In this document: positions 46,245-54,742 of the stretch, piece after piece
Numbering within the stretch: the first letter of the stretch is position 1
Layout of the letters: each line of letters starts with the position of its first letter
Assembly (NCBI RefSeq): GCF_002005205.3
Contig: NZ_CP019701.2
Location: 1,674,001 to 1,738,000 of the forward strand
Origin: Rhizobium rhizogenes
Lineage (GTDB): Bacteria; Pseudomonadota; Alphaproteobacteria; Rhizobiales; Rhizobiaceae
Reading direction: 5' to 3'
Length of the DNA: 64,000 nucleotides
Notes under the pieces: model-generated
The model's input: only the letters and a program-made list of their open reading frames with translations
The model's database searches: none
Told to the model about the DNA's origin: nothing
Made by a program: the position numbers and the translations under genes

Positions 46245-47372
46245 TCAACGAACGATCGTCAGGGTCTCTGCCGCACGCGTAATGGCGGTATAAAGCCATC
46301 TTTCGCGAGAATCCCGGAAAGCGTAGCTCTCATCGAAGAGAACCACGTTGTTCCATTGCGAGCCCTGCGCCTTGTGCACGGTCAGCGCATAGCCGAAATC
46401 GAATTCGTCGTACCGCTTGCGGGTCGACCACGGAATTTCGGTCTCCACATCCTCGAACGCCGCCTTCAGCAATTTGATCTTGGCCGCGCCGCGGTCCATA
46501 TCGTCGTCTTCCGGCCGGATCATCAGGTTGATGCCGGGCTTCACCGTCTCGCGCGAAGAACTCATGACCTGCCAGAGCGAGCCGTTCAGCAGGCCCTTGG
46601 CCGGATCGTTCCTGAGGCAGACCAGCTTGTCGCCCGACTGCGGATAATCCGCCGTGAAGCCCTTCAGCTCGCGGAGACGCTGGTTGTAGCGGCGGCGCGT
46701 GCGATTGGTGCCCACAAGCACCTGATCGGCTTCCAGAACAAGCGACTGCGTCACCTCGGACTTGGAAATCACCTGCGCGGAACCATAATCGCCACGCATG
46801 ATCTCACGGCCTTCGCGCACATCCATGGCGAGATGGATGATGGGATTGTCCTTGGCCTGCCGATGGATTTCCGACAGCAGGTAATCCGGCTCCTGCTCCG
46901 TGAAGAAGCCGCCGCCCGAAACCGGCGGCAGCTGTCCTGGATCGCCGAGCACGAGGATGGGCGTGCCGAAGCTCATCAGATCCTTGCCGAGCTGCTCGTC
47001 CACCATCGAACATTCATCGATGATGATGAGCGCCGCCTTGGCGAGCGGGCTCTGGCGGTTGATGGAGAACATCGGCGCAATCGAGGTTTTGCCGGTTTCC
47101 TCGTCTTCCACCGTTTCTTCACCGCGCGGGCGATAGATCAGTGAATGGATGGTGCGGGCATTGGTCGCGCCACGCGAACGCAGCACCTGCGCCGCCTTGC
47201 CGGTGAAGGCCGCAAACAGCACCTCGCCATCGACATTTTCCGCAAAATGCTTGGCAAGCGTCGTCTTGCCCGTTCCGGCATAGCCGAACAGCCGGAAAAC
47301 CGGTGTCCGGCCTTCCTTCAGCCAGCGGGAAACAGCCTTGAGCGCTTCGTCCTGTTGCGGTGAAAATAACAT
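46245..47372 (-). CDS. RecD-like/Dda-type superfamily 1B DNA helicase
   Basis: 375 residues. SF1B motifs: Walker A FGYAGTGKTTLAKHF, motif Ia AAFTGKAAQVLR, motif II IIIDECSMVD, motif III LGDPGQLPPV, motif V/VI YALTVHKAQGSQW and YTAITRA. The compact size and lack of a RecD N-terminal domain match ATP-dependent RecD-like helicases found in many rhizobial chromosomes and phages such as T4 Dda. 5'-3' helicase activity is expected; role in replication fork repair is inferred. Confidence 0.9.
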   Translation of the reverse strand: MLFSPQQDEALKAVSRWLKEGRTPVFRLFGYAGTGKTTLAKHFAENVDGEVLFAAFTGKAAQVLRSRGATNARTIHSLIYRPRGEETVEDEETGKTSIAPMFSINRQSPLAKAALIIIDECSMVDEQLGKDLMSFGTPILVLGDPGQLPPVSGGGFFTEQEPDYLLSEIHRQAKDNPIIHLAMDVREGREIMRGDYGSAQVISKSEVTQSLVLEADQVLVGTNRTRRRYNQRLRELKGFTADYPQSGDKLVCLRNDPAKGLLNGSLWQVMSSSRETVKPGINLMIRPEDDDMDRGAAKIKLLKAAFEDVETEIPWSTRKRYDEFDFGYALTVHKAQGSQWNNVVLFDESYAFRDSRERWLYTAITRAAETLTIVR

Positions 47373-47496
47373 GCGTCCTCATCGCAGGATTCGAGCGTCA
47401 TGCGCAACAGAAAAAGAACGAAAGATGAATCATCCTGCCGGAATGCGGCAATAAAACACGGCTGGTTTTTGAGCCATGGTCGCTATCATGCCGGGC

Positions 47497-48783
47497 ATGA
47501 AGATATTGATTCTCGGCGCGACAGGTTTCATCGGTTCGGAGGTTCTCAGAAGCCTGCATCTCCGTGGCCACCCCGTGACGGGGCTTGCGCGTTCGGTTAC
47601 CCGCGCCCGCGACAAATGGCCTTTCACGAACTGGATTTCCGCCGACCTTGCCCGCATGACACGCGTGTCGGACTGGGATGCGCTGGTCGGGGATCACGAC
47701 GCCATCGTCAATTGCGCCGGCGCGCTTCAGGATGGTCTGTCGGACGATCTTGCCGCGACACAGGAAAAAGCGATGCTGGCGCTTTACGAGACGGCGGCAC
47801 AGGCGGGCGGCAGGCTGCTGATCCAGGTATCGGCCCGCACGGCGGGGGCCGCAGCCGACCTGCCCTTTCTCGCCACAAAACGCCGCGCCGACGCGGCACT
47901 GGCCGCAAGCGGCCTGCCCTGCGTCATTCTTCGCCCCGCGCTGGTTGTCGGGCGCAATGCCCATGGCGGCACGGCACTTGTGCGCGCGCTCGCCAGCTTT
48001 CCCCTCACGCTGCCGCTCGTCAACGGCACGATGCCGGTCCAGACGGTCGCGGTCGAGGATGTGGCGGCAGCCGTCAACGCGGCGATCGACGGCGAAATTC
48101 CACCGGGCTGCGATCTCGAACTCGCCGCGGATGAAACACTGACATTGCAGGATGTGGTCGCCACGCACCGGCAATGGCTCGGCCTGCCCCCTGCCCCCGT
48201 CATAAATCTTCCGGCGGCGCTCACGCACCCCGTCAGCCTTGTGGCGGACGCCGCAGGCGCGCTCGGCTGGCGCTCGCCGCTGCGTTCAACCGCCATGACG
48301 GTGATGTCGGAAGGCATCGTGACGGAAAATGAAACGGGACCGAGGATGGCGTCGCTCAAGACCCTGAAACAGACGCTGGCCGCCCACCCTTCCGGCGTGC
48401 AGGACCTTTGGTTTGCCAGATTCTATCTGCTCAAACCGCTGGTCATCCTCTGCCTGTCTTTATTCTGGCTGCTGTCCGGCCTCGTGCCGCTGCTAAACAT
48501 CAATGGAGCAGCGGCGCATTTTCTGCCCTTCATGCCGCAGGCACCGGCTGTCACCCTCACACTCGCCACATGCCTCCTCGATATCGCCCTCGGCGCCACC
48601 GTCCTGTTGCGGCCGCTCGCCAGAAAGGCGCTCATCGGCATGCTGCTGGTCAGCGCTGCTTACCTCGCCGGCGGCAGCCTGCTGGAACCGGGCCTGTGGC
48701 TCGATCCGCTCGGCCCCTTGGTCAAGGTCCTGCCTTCCATCGCCCTGACACTTGTTGCCCTCGCCACGCTGGATGAACGCTGA
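47497..48783 (+). CDS. SDR-type NAD(P)-binding protein fused to a DoxX-like membrane domain
   Basis: 428 residues from the ATG at 47497 (MKILILGATGFIGSEV); in-frame ATGs at 47476 and 47488 are alternatives and none has a clear ribosome site. The N-terminal 280 residues are an NmrA/SDR Rossmann domain; the C-terminal 120 have four membrane segments of the DoxX/YphA-like kind. Fusions of this layout are found in proteobacteria. Together with the DUF2269 protein, whose start overlaps its stop (TGATG), it forms a two-gene operon. Confidence 0.82.
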   Translation: MKILILGATGFIGSEVLRSLHLRGHPVTGLARSVTRARDKWPFTNWISADLARMTRVSDWDALVGDHDAIVNCAGALQDGLSDDLAATQEKAMLALYETAAQAGGRLLIQVSARTAGAAADLPFLATKRRADAALAASGLPCVILRPALVVGRNAHGGTALVRALASFPLTLPLVNGTMPVQTVAVEDVAAAVNAAIDGEIPPGCDLELAADETLTLQDVVATHRQWLGLPPAPVINLPAALTHPVSLVADAAGALGWRSPLRSTAMTVMSEGIVTENETGPRMASLKTLKQTLAAHPSGVQDLWFARFYLLKPLVILCLSLFWLLSGLVPLLNINGAAAHFLPFMPQAPAVTLTLATCLLDIALGATVLLRPLARKALIGMLLVSAAYLAGGSLLEPGLWLDPLGPLVKVLPSIALTLVALATLDER

Positions 48784-49265
48784 TGACGCTTGAGGAACTG
48801 CTGCGGCTTGCCCATGTCATCGGCGCAACGGTGCTGTTCGGCACCGGCGCGGGCATCGCATTTTTCATGGTCATGGCACGGCGAACGGCAAACCCGGCGC
48901 TGATCGCGCATGTGGCGGGCACGGTCGTCATTGCCGATACGATCTTCACCGCCACGGCGGCGATCATCCAGCCGGTGACCGGCTATTTTCTCGCGCGCAT
49001 CATCGGCTGGCCGCTGACCGAAGGCTGGATCGCCCTTTCGCTTGGCCTTTATGTCTTCACCGGCATTTTCTGGCTGCCGGTAGTGTGGATTCAGATCCAA
49101 CTGCGCAATATCGCCAGAGACTGCGCCGCCACGGGACAGGCCCTGCCGGCGCAATGGTTCCGTCTTTACCGCATCTGGTTCGCCTGCGGTTTCCCCGCTT
49201 TCTTTGCGGTCCTCGGCATCATCTGGCTGATGCTCAACAAGCCGGATATTGCCCTGTTCGGCTGA
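48783..49265 (+). CDS. DUF2269-family integral membrane protein
   Basis: 160 residues with four membrane segments. Family motifs: LAHVIGATVLFGTGAGIAFFM, IQPVTGYFLA and YVFTGIFWLPVVWIQIQLR. The ATG overlaps the stop of the SDR-DoxX gene by one base. DUF2269 proteins are often fused or adjacent to SDR/DoxX proteins, suggesting one membrane redox module. Function unknown. Confidence 0.85.
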   Translation: MTLEELLRLAHVIGATVLFGTGAGIAFFMVMARRTANPALIAHVAGTVVIADTIFTATAAIIQPVTGYFLARIIGWPLTEGWIALSLGLYVFTGIFWLPVVWIQIQLRNIARDCAATGQALPAQWFRLYRIWFACGFPAFFAVLGIIWLMLNKPDIALFG

Positions 49266-49271
49266 TGCCGT

Positions 49272-49754
49272 TCAATGGGCCGCCTGCTTTTCGACAAGCT
49301 GCGCCAGCTGCTCCGCAACCGTGTTCCAGCCATCGAAGAACCCCATCTCCGCGTGCTTATCGCGATCCACAGGGTTTCTGTGCATGGCATAGGCCACATA
49401 TTCCATGCCCTCGGGATGATCGCGAAACTGCATGACGGCGGTGAGGAACGGTTGGGCGGAGGGGCGGAAACCCGCAATCAGCGCATCGGTGAAAACCAGA
49501 CGCTCCCCATCGTCCACCACCAGAAAACAGCCGCTGATATGGTCGCCGAATGCCGTACCATCCTCGCTGTAGCGGGTCTCGAAGGCGCCGCCGGGATAAA
49601 GCTCCATTTTTTCCACCCGGCACTGGCCGGGATGTGGCACCCACCATTGTTCAAGGCTGTTCTTGTCCACCCATGCATTCCACACAAGCTGGCGCGGCGC
49701 CCTTATGATGCGGGAAATCTTCAGGTCGAGATCGGGATTGAAAGTCTCGGTCAT
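49272..49754 (-). CDS. SRPBCC-domain protein (AHSA1/CalC type), module 1
   Basis: 160 residues with the START-like SRPBCC fold: ISRIIRAPRQLVWNAWVDKNSLEQWW, VEKMELYPGGAFETRY and a C-terminal helix FDGWNTVAEQLAQLVE. Such proteins bind lipids or hydrophobic ligands. Its start overlaps the stop of the upstream ArsR gene by 4 nt, so the pair forms an operon and the regulator probably controls both. Confidence 0.87.
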   Translation of the reverse strand: MTETFNPDLDLKISRIIRAPRQLVWNAWVDKNSLEQWWVPHPGQCRVEKMELYPGGAFETRYSEDGTAFGDHISGCFLVVDDGERLVFTDALIAGFRPSAQPFLTAVMQFRDHPEGMEYVAYAMHRNPVDRDKHAEMGFFDGWNTVAEQLAQLVEKQAAH

Positions 49755-50125
49755 TGCTCATTCTCCCCTTTGCTGGACATCCTGTCCTGTTGCGCCATGA
49801 CGAATTGTTCGAGCCGGTCCGTGCGGCCTTCCCAGATGGCGCGCTGTTGTGAAAGCCAGCCGTCAAGCATGGAAAACCGCTGTTTCTCCAGCGAGCAGAA
49901 CCGGACACGACCCTGCTTGCGCGTCACGATCAGCCCGGCCCCTTCCAGCTGGCGAATGTGTTTCATGAAGGAAGGCAGGGCCATGTCGAATGGTTCGGCC
50001 AGCGTTCCGATGCTCGCCTCCCCGCCGCCCAGCCTCAGGATCACCGCCCTGCGGGTCGGATCGGCAAGAGACTGGAAGATATCGTCGAGCGCGTCTGAAT
50101 AGTTTTCCATAAGGCTAACTATCAT
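49751..50125 (-). CDS. ArsR-type HTH regulator, module 1
   Basis: 124 residues from the ATG at 50125; an ATG at 50110 (MENYSDAL) is also possible. Winged HTH: IFQSLADPTRRAVILRL, EPFDMALPSFMKHIRQLEGAGLI, RVRFCSLE. No metal-binding Cys of the arsenic type (ELCVC) exists, so it is not an arsenite sensor. It pairs with the SRPBCC gene (4-nt overlap). Confidence 0.88.
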   Translation of the reverse strand: MIVSLMENYSDALDDIFQSLADPTRRAVILRLGGGEASIGTLAEPFDMALPSFMKHIRQLEGAGLIVTRKQGRVRFCSLEKQRFSMLDGWLSQQRAIWEGRTDRLEQFVMAQQDRMSSKGENEQ

Positions 50126-50259
50126 GACGCAACACTTAGCTCAATGGATAAGTTTAAAAATCGCAAAAATTTCGCGATCCCGTGGAATAAAGCCGCCACC
50201 TGCGGTGTCTCTTGGTGTGCTGGCGGCTTGAGCCCGCCCGAACCAAGGAGGATATGTCC

Positions 50260-50634
50260 ATGAAGATCCGCTTTATCGTTCCCGCCCTCATTCTGGCCTT
50301 TGCCGGAACGGCCTATGCCGCCCCTGCGGTCGAAACGGTCAAGACCGCCAAAGGCAATGTGCTGGCAGGCGAAAAAGGCATGACGCTCTACACTTTCAAG
50401 AACGACAAGAAGGGCGTATCCAATTGTTATGACAAATGCGCCACGAACTGGCCGCCGTTTTTCGCGGCCACCGGCGACAAGGCGGAAGGCGCCTATTCCC
50501 TCGTGACACGCAAGGATGGCAAGATGCAGTGGGCAAAGGACGGCATGCCGCTTTATTACTGGATCAAGGATACGAAGAAGGGCGACGCCACCGGCGATGG
50601 CATGAACGGTGTATGGGATGCCGCAAAACCTTGA
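50260..50634 (+). CDS. Secreted Yx(FWY)xxD-motif protein
   Basis: 124 residues from the ATG at 50260 (MKIRFIVPALILAF), chosen because AAGGAGG lies 8 nt upstream; the ATG at 50254 is too close. Signal peptide ends AYAA. Two copies of the family motif Y-x-(F/W/Y)-x-x-D are present: YTFKND (about 45) and YYWIKD (about 105), plus a C-x(3)-C pair NCYDKC. Homologues (COG4315) are secreted or lipid-anchored and often accompany ECF sigma factors, as here. Function unknown, perhaps redox or metal binding. Confidence 0.85.
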   Translation: MKIRFIVPALILAFAGTAYAAPAVETVKTAKGNVLAGEKGMTLYTFKNDKKGVSNCYDKCATNWPPFFAATGDKAEGAYSLVTRKDGKMQWAKDGMPLYYWIKDTKKGDATGDGMNGVWDAAKP

Positions 50635-50638
50635 CGGC

Positions 50639-51175
50639 ATGACTGGAAAAACGCGGGGGAGCCACTCCCCCGCAGCCGGCAGCTTCGAGGCGGAGATGCT
50701 GGCCCTGATACCCATGCTGCGCCGTTATTCCCGCAGCCTTTCCCGCTCCGACGCCGACGGCGAGGACCTTCTGCAGGACTGCGTGGAAAAGGCCCTTGCC
50801 AATAAAAGGCAATGGCGCGGAACAGGTTTGAAATCATGGGCTTACACGATAATGACGAATCTTTATCGCAACCGCTATCGCGCAGAGAAACGTCACCCGT
50901 CAGAAAGCCTCGAGGGCCATGAAACCATCGCCGTCGCCGACACGCTTTCCGATACGCTGGAAAATGACCGGCTGCACGGCGCGCTCGCCCTTCTTGCGCC
51001 TGATATGCGGGCTGTGCTGATGCTGGTGACGGTGGAAGGCTACAGCTACCAGGAGGCGGCCGAGATGCTATCGATCCCGCTCGGCACCGTCATGTCCAGA
51101 CTGTCACGCGCCCGCGAAACCCTTCGTCAGCAGCTGGCGGCGGACAATATCATTCCCCTGCGGAGACCACGATGA
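50639..51175 (+). CDS. ECF-type RNA polymerase sigma factor
   Basis: 178 residues from the ATG at 50639, right behind the Yx(FWY)xxD gene. Region 2: IPMLRRYSRSLSRSDADGEDLLQDC (about 27-52), with the WAYTIMTNLYRNR stretch. Region 4: EGYSYQEAAEMLSIPLGTVMSRLSRARE (about 130-160) for -35 recognition. No region 3, as in all ECF factors. It overlaps the anti-sigma gene by 4 nt (ATGA), the usual sigma/anti-sigma layout. Confidence 0.92.
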   Translation: MTGKTRGSHSPAAGSFEAEMLALIPMLRRYSRSLSRSDADGEDLLQDCVEKALANKRQWRGTGLKSWAYTIMTNLYRNRYRAEKRHPSESLEGHETIAVADTLSDTLENDRLHGALALLAPDMRAVLMLVTVEGYSYQEAAEMLSIPLGTVMSRLSRARETLRQQLAADNIIPLRRPR

Positions 51176-51960
51176 AACGGCCCGACGCCATAACCGAAGA
51201 CGACCTGCACGCCTATGTCGACGGGCTTCTTTCCGACGATGACCGCGCGGCTGTCGAGGCGTGGCTCGCAGAAAGACCTGAAGAACAGGCCCGCGTGCAG
51301 GACTGGAAACAACAGGCCGATAGTCTTCGCAACGCCTTCGCCTCCTATGCAGCCGCACATCCGCATGACGCATCATTGCTTGGCCCGCAAGAACCGGGCC
51401 AACCATGGCGGCTGAAACCGGCTCTCCTGAAAACGGCGGCCGCCTTCATGATCTTCGTCGCGGGTGCCGCAGCCGGCAGGCTTCTGCCATCGTCTTTTTC
51501 CACCCCCCAGGACGTGACGCTGGCATCGCTGACGACGGATATTCCGGCACAGGCGAAATCCGCCTATCTCATCTATGCGAGCGAGGTGCGCCATCCCGTC
51601 GAAGTCGGCGCGGGAGAGCAGCAGCATCTCGCGACATGGCTCGGCAAGCGGCTCGGCTATCCCTTCGCCATCCCCGATCTCTCGAAGATCGGCTATGACC
51701 TCGTCGGTGGACGCCTCATCCCCGTCAGCGGCAAGCCGGGCGCGATGCTGATGTATCAGGACAAGACCGGCCGCCGGGTGACGGTGCTGGTCGGCCACAA
51801 CGAGGAAAACCGCACCACCAGTTTCCGTATGGCCAGCGCCGACGGCATCGAGACCTTCTACTGGATCGACAACGAACTGGGTTACGCCGTGTCGGCCGAA
51901 CTGACACGCGACGAGGTGCAGGCGATCGCCGAGGAATGTTACCGGCAGTTTCCGACGTGA
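51172..51960 (+). CDS. Membrane anti-sigma factor
   Basis: 262 residues, ATG overlapping the sigma-factor stop. Cytoplasmic N-terminus (about 1-80) with EDDLHAYVDGLLSDDDRAAVEAWL, an anti-sigma-like helix bundle; one membrane segment (about 83-103, KTAAAFMIFVAGAAAGRLL); and a periplasmic C-terminal domain of about 155 residues. No zinc-binding HxxxCxxC is seen. It should hold the ECF factor inactive until a periplasmic signal arrives. Confidence 0.88.
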   Translation: MKRPDAITEDDLHAYVDGLLSDDDRAAVEAWLAERPEEQARVQDWKQQADSLRNAFASYAAAHPHDASLLGPQEPGQPWRLKPALLKTAAAFMIFVAGAAAGRLLPSSFSTPQDVTLASLTTDIPAQAKSAYLIYASEVRHPVEVGAGEQQHLATWLGKRLGYPFAIPDLSKIGYDLVGGRLIPVSGKPGAMLMYQDKTGRRVTVLVGHNEENRTTSFRMASADGIETFYWIDNELGYAVSAELTRDEVQAIAEECYRQFPT

Positions 51961-51966
51961 AGACTG

Positions 51967-52560
51967 TTATTTCAGCATTGGCCAGAGGCTGATGACGAGC
52001 AGCACGGCCATGGTGATGTTGAACCATTTGAGCCGCACCGGCACGGACAGCCAGTCGCGCAAAGCAGAGCCGAAACCGGCCCAGGTGGAAACGCTGGGCA
52101 GATTGACGGCGGCGAAGGCCACACCGACGACCAGAACGGTGACGAAATATTGCGCCTCGTTGGTATAGGTCGCCATCGCCGTCACCGCCATCACCCAGGC
52201 TTTGGGATTGACCCACTGAAACGCGGCGGCGGCAAGAAAGCTCATCGGCTGCGTAGCGGCCGTATCTTCATTCAGGCTGCGGGAAGTGCCGATCTTCCAC
52301 GCGATCCAGACGAGATAGAGCCCGCCCGCGAATTTCAGCCCGGTATAGAGCAGCGGCACCGAATGCAGCAGCGCCCCGAGACCGAAACCGACCCCGATCA
52401 ACAGCGACAGGAACCCCGCCCCGATACCCAGCATATGCGGAATGGTGCGGCGGAACCCGAAATTCACGCCGGAAGCAAAAAGCATCATATTGTTCGGGCC
52501 GGGCGTGATGGAGGTGGTGAAGGCAAACAGCACCAGGGCAACGAAAGTTTCAACGGTCAT
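51967..52560 (-). CDS. LysE/RhtB-family amino acid exporter
   Basis: 197 residues from the ATG at 52560 (MTVETFVALVLFAF); the longer frame upstream is not coding. Motif SITPGPNNMMLFASG at the N-terminus, then six membrane segments including FQWVNPKAWVMAVTAM. LysE/RhtB proteins export basic amino acids, homoserine lactone or threonine. Substrate unclear. Confidence 0.9.
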   Translation of the reverse strand: MTVETFVALVLFAFTTSITPGPNNMMLFASGVNFGFRRTIPHMLGIGAGFLSLLIGVGFGLGALLHSVPLLYTGLKFAGGLYLVWIAWKIGTSRSLNEDTAATQPMSFLAAAAFQWVNPKAWVMAVTAMATYTNEAQYFVTVLVVGVAFAAVNLPSVSTWAGFGSALRDWLSVPVRLKWFNITMAVLLVISLWPMLK

Positions 52561-52722
52561 GGTCTCTCCTGTGCTGGGGACCCTAGCCATGGGATCACCA
52601 TCAGACCACCCCACCAGACAGATGGACGGGGTCAATTTTTTTGATGGATCGATCCCCGCCATGCCGGGTTTGAGAAGTTGGAGCAAAGGGCTATTCTCAG
52701 TCGACAACGCTGGAGCGAAACG

Positions 52723-53568
52723 ATGTATGACGACATTCCTTCCGTTAGCCTTCCATCCGGAAAAGAGGTTCCAGCCCTTGGCCTCGGCACCTGGAACATG
52801 GGGGAGACAAGATCATCCGCACCACAGGAAGTCGAAAGCATCCGCAAGGCGATCGATCTCGGCATGAGGCTGATCGACACGGCAGAAATGTATGCGGACG
52901 GCCGATCGGAAGAGGTGGTCGGCACGGCAATCGCCGGCCGTCGACAGGACGTGTGTCTGGTCAGCAAGGTCTATCCCTGGAACGCCAGCGCCAAAGGCAC
53001 GGCCGAGGCCTGCGAGCGCAGCCTTGCAAGGCTCGGCACCGACCATATCGACCTCTATCTGCTGCACTGGCGCGGCGAGCACCCGCTCGCAGAAACCGTG
53101 GCGGCTTTCGAAAGGCTGAAGAGGGATGGCAAGATCGGCGACTGGGGCGTCTCCAATTTCGATACCGACGACATGGAGGAGCTTTTCGCCGTGCCAGATG
53201 GCAAAAACTGCGCCGCCAATCAGGTGCTTTACAATCTGTCCCGGCGCGGGCCGGAATTTTCGCTGCTGCCCTGGTGCCAGCAGCATGGTGTGCCGCTGAT
53301 GGCCTATTCTCCCATAGAGCAGGGCCGCATCCTGAAAAATCACGAACTCATCCGCATCGCCAAGGCCTATCAGGCGACACCGGCGCAGCTGGCGCTGGCC
53401 TTTCTGCTGGAGAGAGATGGCGTCATCGCCATTCCGAAATCCGCCAGCGCCTCCCGTGTCGAGGAAAATCGCGGCGCGACCGATCTTGAGATAACCGAGG
53501 AAGACTGGGCCGCCCTCGACGCCGCATTCCCGCCACCGACGCGCAAGACAGTATTGGAAATGCTCTGA
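52723..53568 (+). CDS. Aldo-keto reductase
   Basis: 281 residues from the ATG at 52723. AKR tetrad: D48-type Asp in [12 protein letters not shown], Tyr in the same motif, Lys in VSKVYP, and His in YLLHWRG; the NADPH motif is [15 protein letters not shown]. Substrate unknown; typical aldehyde reductase. No regulator attached. Confidence 0.9.
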   Translation: MYDDIPSVSLPSGKEVPALGLGTWNMGETRSSAPQEVESIRKAIDLGMRLIDTAEMYADGRSEEVVGTAIAGRRQDVCLVSKVYPWNASAKGTAEACERSLARLGTDHIDLYLLHWRGEHPLAETVAAFERLKRDGKIGDWGVSNFDTDDMEELFAVPDGKNCAANQVLYNLSRRGPEFSLLPWCQQHGVPLMAYSPIEQGRILKNHELIRIAKAYQATPAQLALAFLLERDGVIAIPKSASASRVEENRGATDLEITEEDWAALDAAFPPPTRKTVLEML

Positions 53569-53715
53569 CGGAACATGGGGTTAAGAGACATTCCGGAATC
53601 GGGTGCTGAAGCGGTTGAATCGGAACGTGAGAAGCGGGACGACACCGCCGCGCCACCGGAATCGCCAGTAGCGGCGCGGCAAGCCGCGCCGTCAGGCCCG
53701 TGGGCCGAGCATATC

Positions 53716-54249
53716 TTATGAGGGTATGCGCTGCTCGTATTCTTTCCGCAGCGCCAGCCAGGCATCCCAGAAAGGTCCCGGTTCCTTCTCCTGAAGGCGA
53801 GCCGCGAGAATATCGAGATGCGCGTGCCAGCCGGAGCTGACATCAAGCCTGGTCTTCCTGTCAACCAGCCGGCGGTGAACCAGTGTCAGCAGCACATCCT
53901 TGCCCAGAGCCTGAAGCTCGATCGATACCTCGCCGCCTTCGCCCCAGCTGAAGACAAGGCGATGCGGCGGAACGACGGTAATGATGCGGGACGCCATCTT
54001 TTCCTCTTCGGAAAAGCCCTCCGGCCGGCGACCGGGCGGATTTGAAAGCTCGTCGTTGCGCCAGACCAATTCGAATGGCGCATCGGGTGCCAGCCGCATT
54101 TCGCCTGATGCCAGCCAGCGGCGGCGAAGATCGCTTTGCGTCAGATAGGCCCACACCCGCTCGATCGGTCCCGGCAATAGCCGCTCGATCTTCAGGGTTG
54201 CGGGCTCCACGAGCTGACCATAGGTGCCAGCCATTGCAATATCAGCCAT
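53716..54249 (-). CDS. SRPBCC-domain protein, module 2
   Basis: 177 residues from the ATG at 54249, with GGAGG 8 nt upstream; longer starts lie inside the ArsR gene. SRPBCC motifs: KIERLLPGPIERVWAYLTQSDLRRRW, FELVWRN, VVPPHRLVFSWGEGGEVSIELQ. Overlaps the stop of the ArsR gene at 54242, so it forms a second ArsR-SRPBCC operon. It is only a remote relative of the protein at 49272. Confidence 0.86.
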   Translation of the reverse strand: MADIAMAGTYGQLVEPATLKIERLLPGPIERVWAYLTQSDLRRRWLASGEMRLAPDAPFELVWRNDELSNPPGRRPEGFSEEEKMASRIITVVPPHRLVFSWGEGGEVSIELQALGKDVLLTLVHRRLVDRKTRLDVSSGWHAHLDILAARLQEKEPGPFWDAWLALRKEYEQRIPS

Positions 54250-54610
54250 TGTCATTTCCTCCATCTGCAGGGGTTTTTCCCTGATCGTCCTCCCGGAGCA
54301 TCTGCTCAAGAATATCAAGACGGCTGTTCCAGAACTGCCGGTAGAAGCCCAGCCATTCATGCGCCTGCGCCAGCGGTTCCGGCGCCAGCCGGCAAACATG
54401 GGTGCGCCCCCTCACCTCGCGGCGGATAAGCCCGGCATTTTCCAGCGCCTTGATGTGCTTGGAAGCCGCAGCCAGCGATATGTCGAACGGCTCGGCCAAC
54501 TGGCTTACCGTTCGCTCGCCAAGGGAAAGGTCACGCAGCATCGTGCGCCGCGTCGCATCGCCAAGAGCATGAAAGACAGTGTCGAGTTGTGGAACAGATA
54601 ATTCAACCAT
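54242..54610 (-). CDS. ArsR-type HTH regulator, module 2
   Basis: 122 residues from the ATG at 54610 (MVELSVPQLDTVF); earlier in-frame starts reach 54724 but cross the operator sequence. Winged HTH: FHALGDATRRTMLRDLS, EPFDISLAAASKHIKALENAGLI, RTHVCRL. No Cys metal site of the arsenic kind. It is followed by an SRPBCC gene and preceded by two palindromes, one covering its start codon. Confidence 0.88.
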   Translation of the reverse strand: MVELSVPQLDTVFHALGDATRRTMLRDLSLGERTVSQLAEPFDISLAAASKHIKALENAGLIRREVRGRTHVCRLAPEPLAQAHEWLGFYRQFWNSRLDILEQMLREDDQGKTPADGGNDNG

Positions 54611-54620
54611 GTTGTTGAAT
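54601..54620. promoter_or_regulatory. ArsR operator candidate 1, overlapping the start codon
   Basis: ATTCAAC (54601-54607) and GTTGAAT (54614-54620) form a 7-bp inverted repeat around 6 bp. It shares the half-site ATTCAAC/GTTGAAT with the second site and covers the ArsR start codon. Confidence 0.55.
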
Positions 54621-54641
54621 ATAGACTGCCAACCACAAAAG

Positions 54642-54657
54642 TCAACCATATGGTTGA
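54642..54657. promoter_or_regulatory. ArsR operator candidate 2
   Basis: TCAACCATATGGTTGA is a perfect 16-bp palindrome, with the same TCAAC/GTTGA half-sites as the repeat at 54601. Centre-to-centre distance is 39 bp. The pair brackets the likely promoter of the ArsR-SRPBCC operon. Confidence 0.7.
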
Positions 54658-54684
54658 ATATTGATTGGCGGAGACGAAGCGCAT

Positions 54685-54709
54685 AAAAAAACCCGCGGCG
54701 AACCGCGGG
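54685..54709 (-). terminator. Rho-independent terminator of ilvBN
   Basis: On the minus strand CCCGCGG (54703-54709) pairs with CCGCGGG (54692-54698) around TTCG and is followed by seven T residues (complement of 54685-54691). It ends the ilvB-ilvN transcript. Confidence 0.9.
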
Positions 54710-54742
54710 CTTATATTCCGGCATCTGCGCCGAACAGGGAGA

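Noticed and set aside
49751..50125. Arsenic resistance regulator
   Set aside because: The ArsR fold lacks the ELCVC metal-binding motif and no arsenite genes are nearby; same for 54242-54610.
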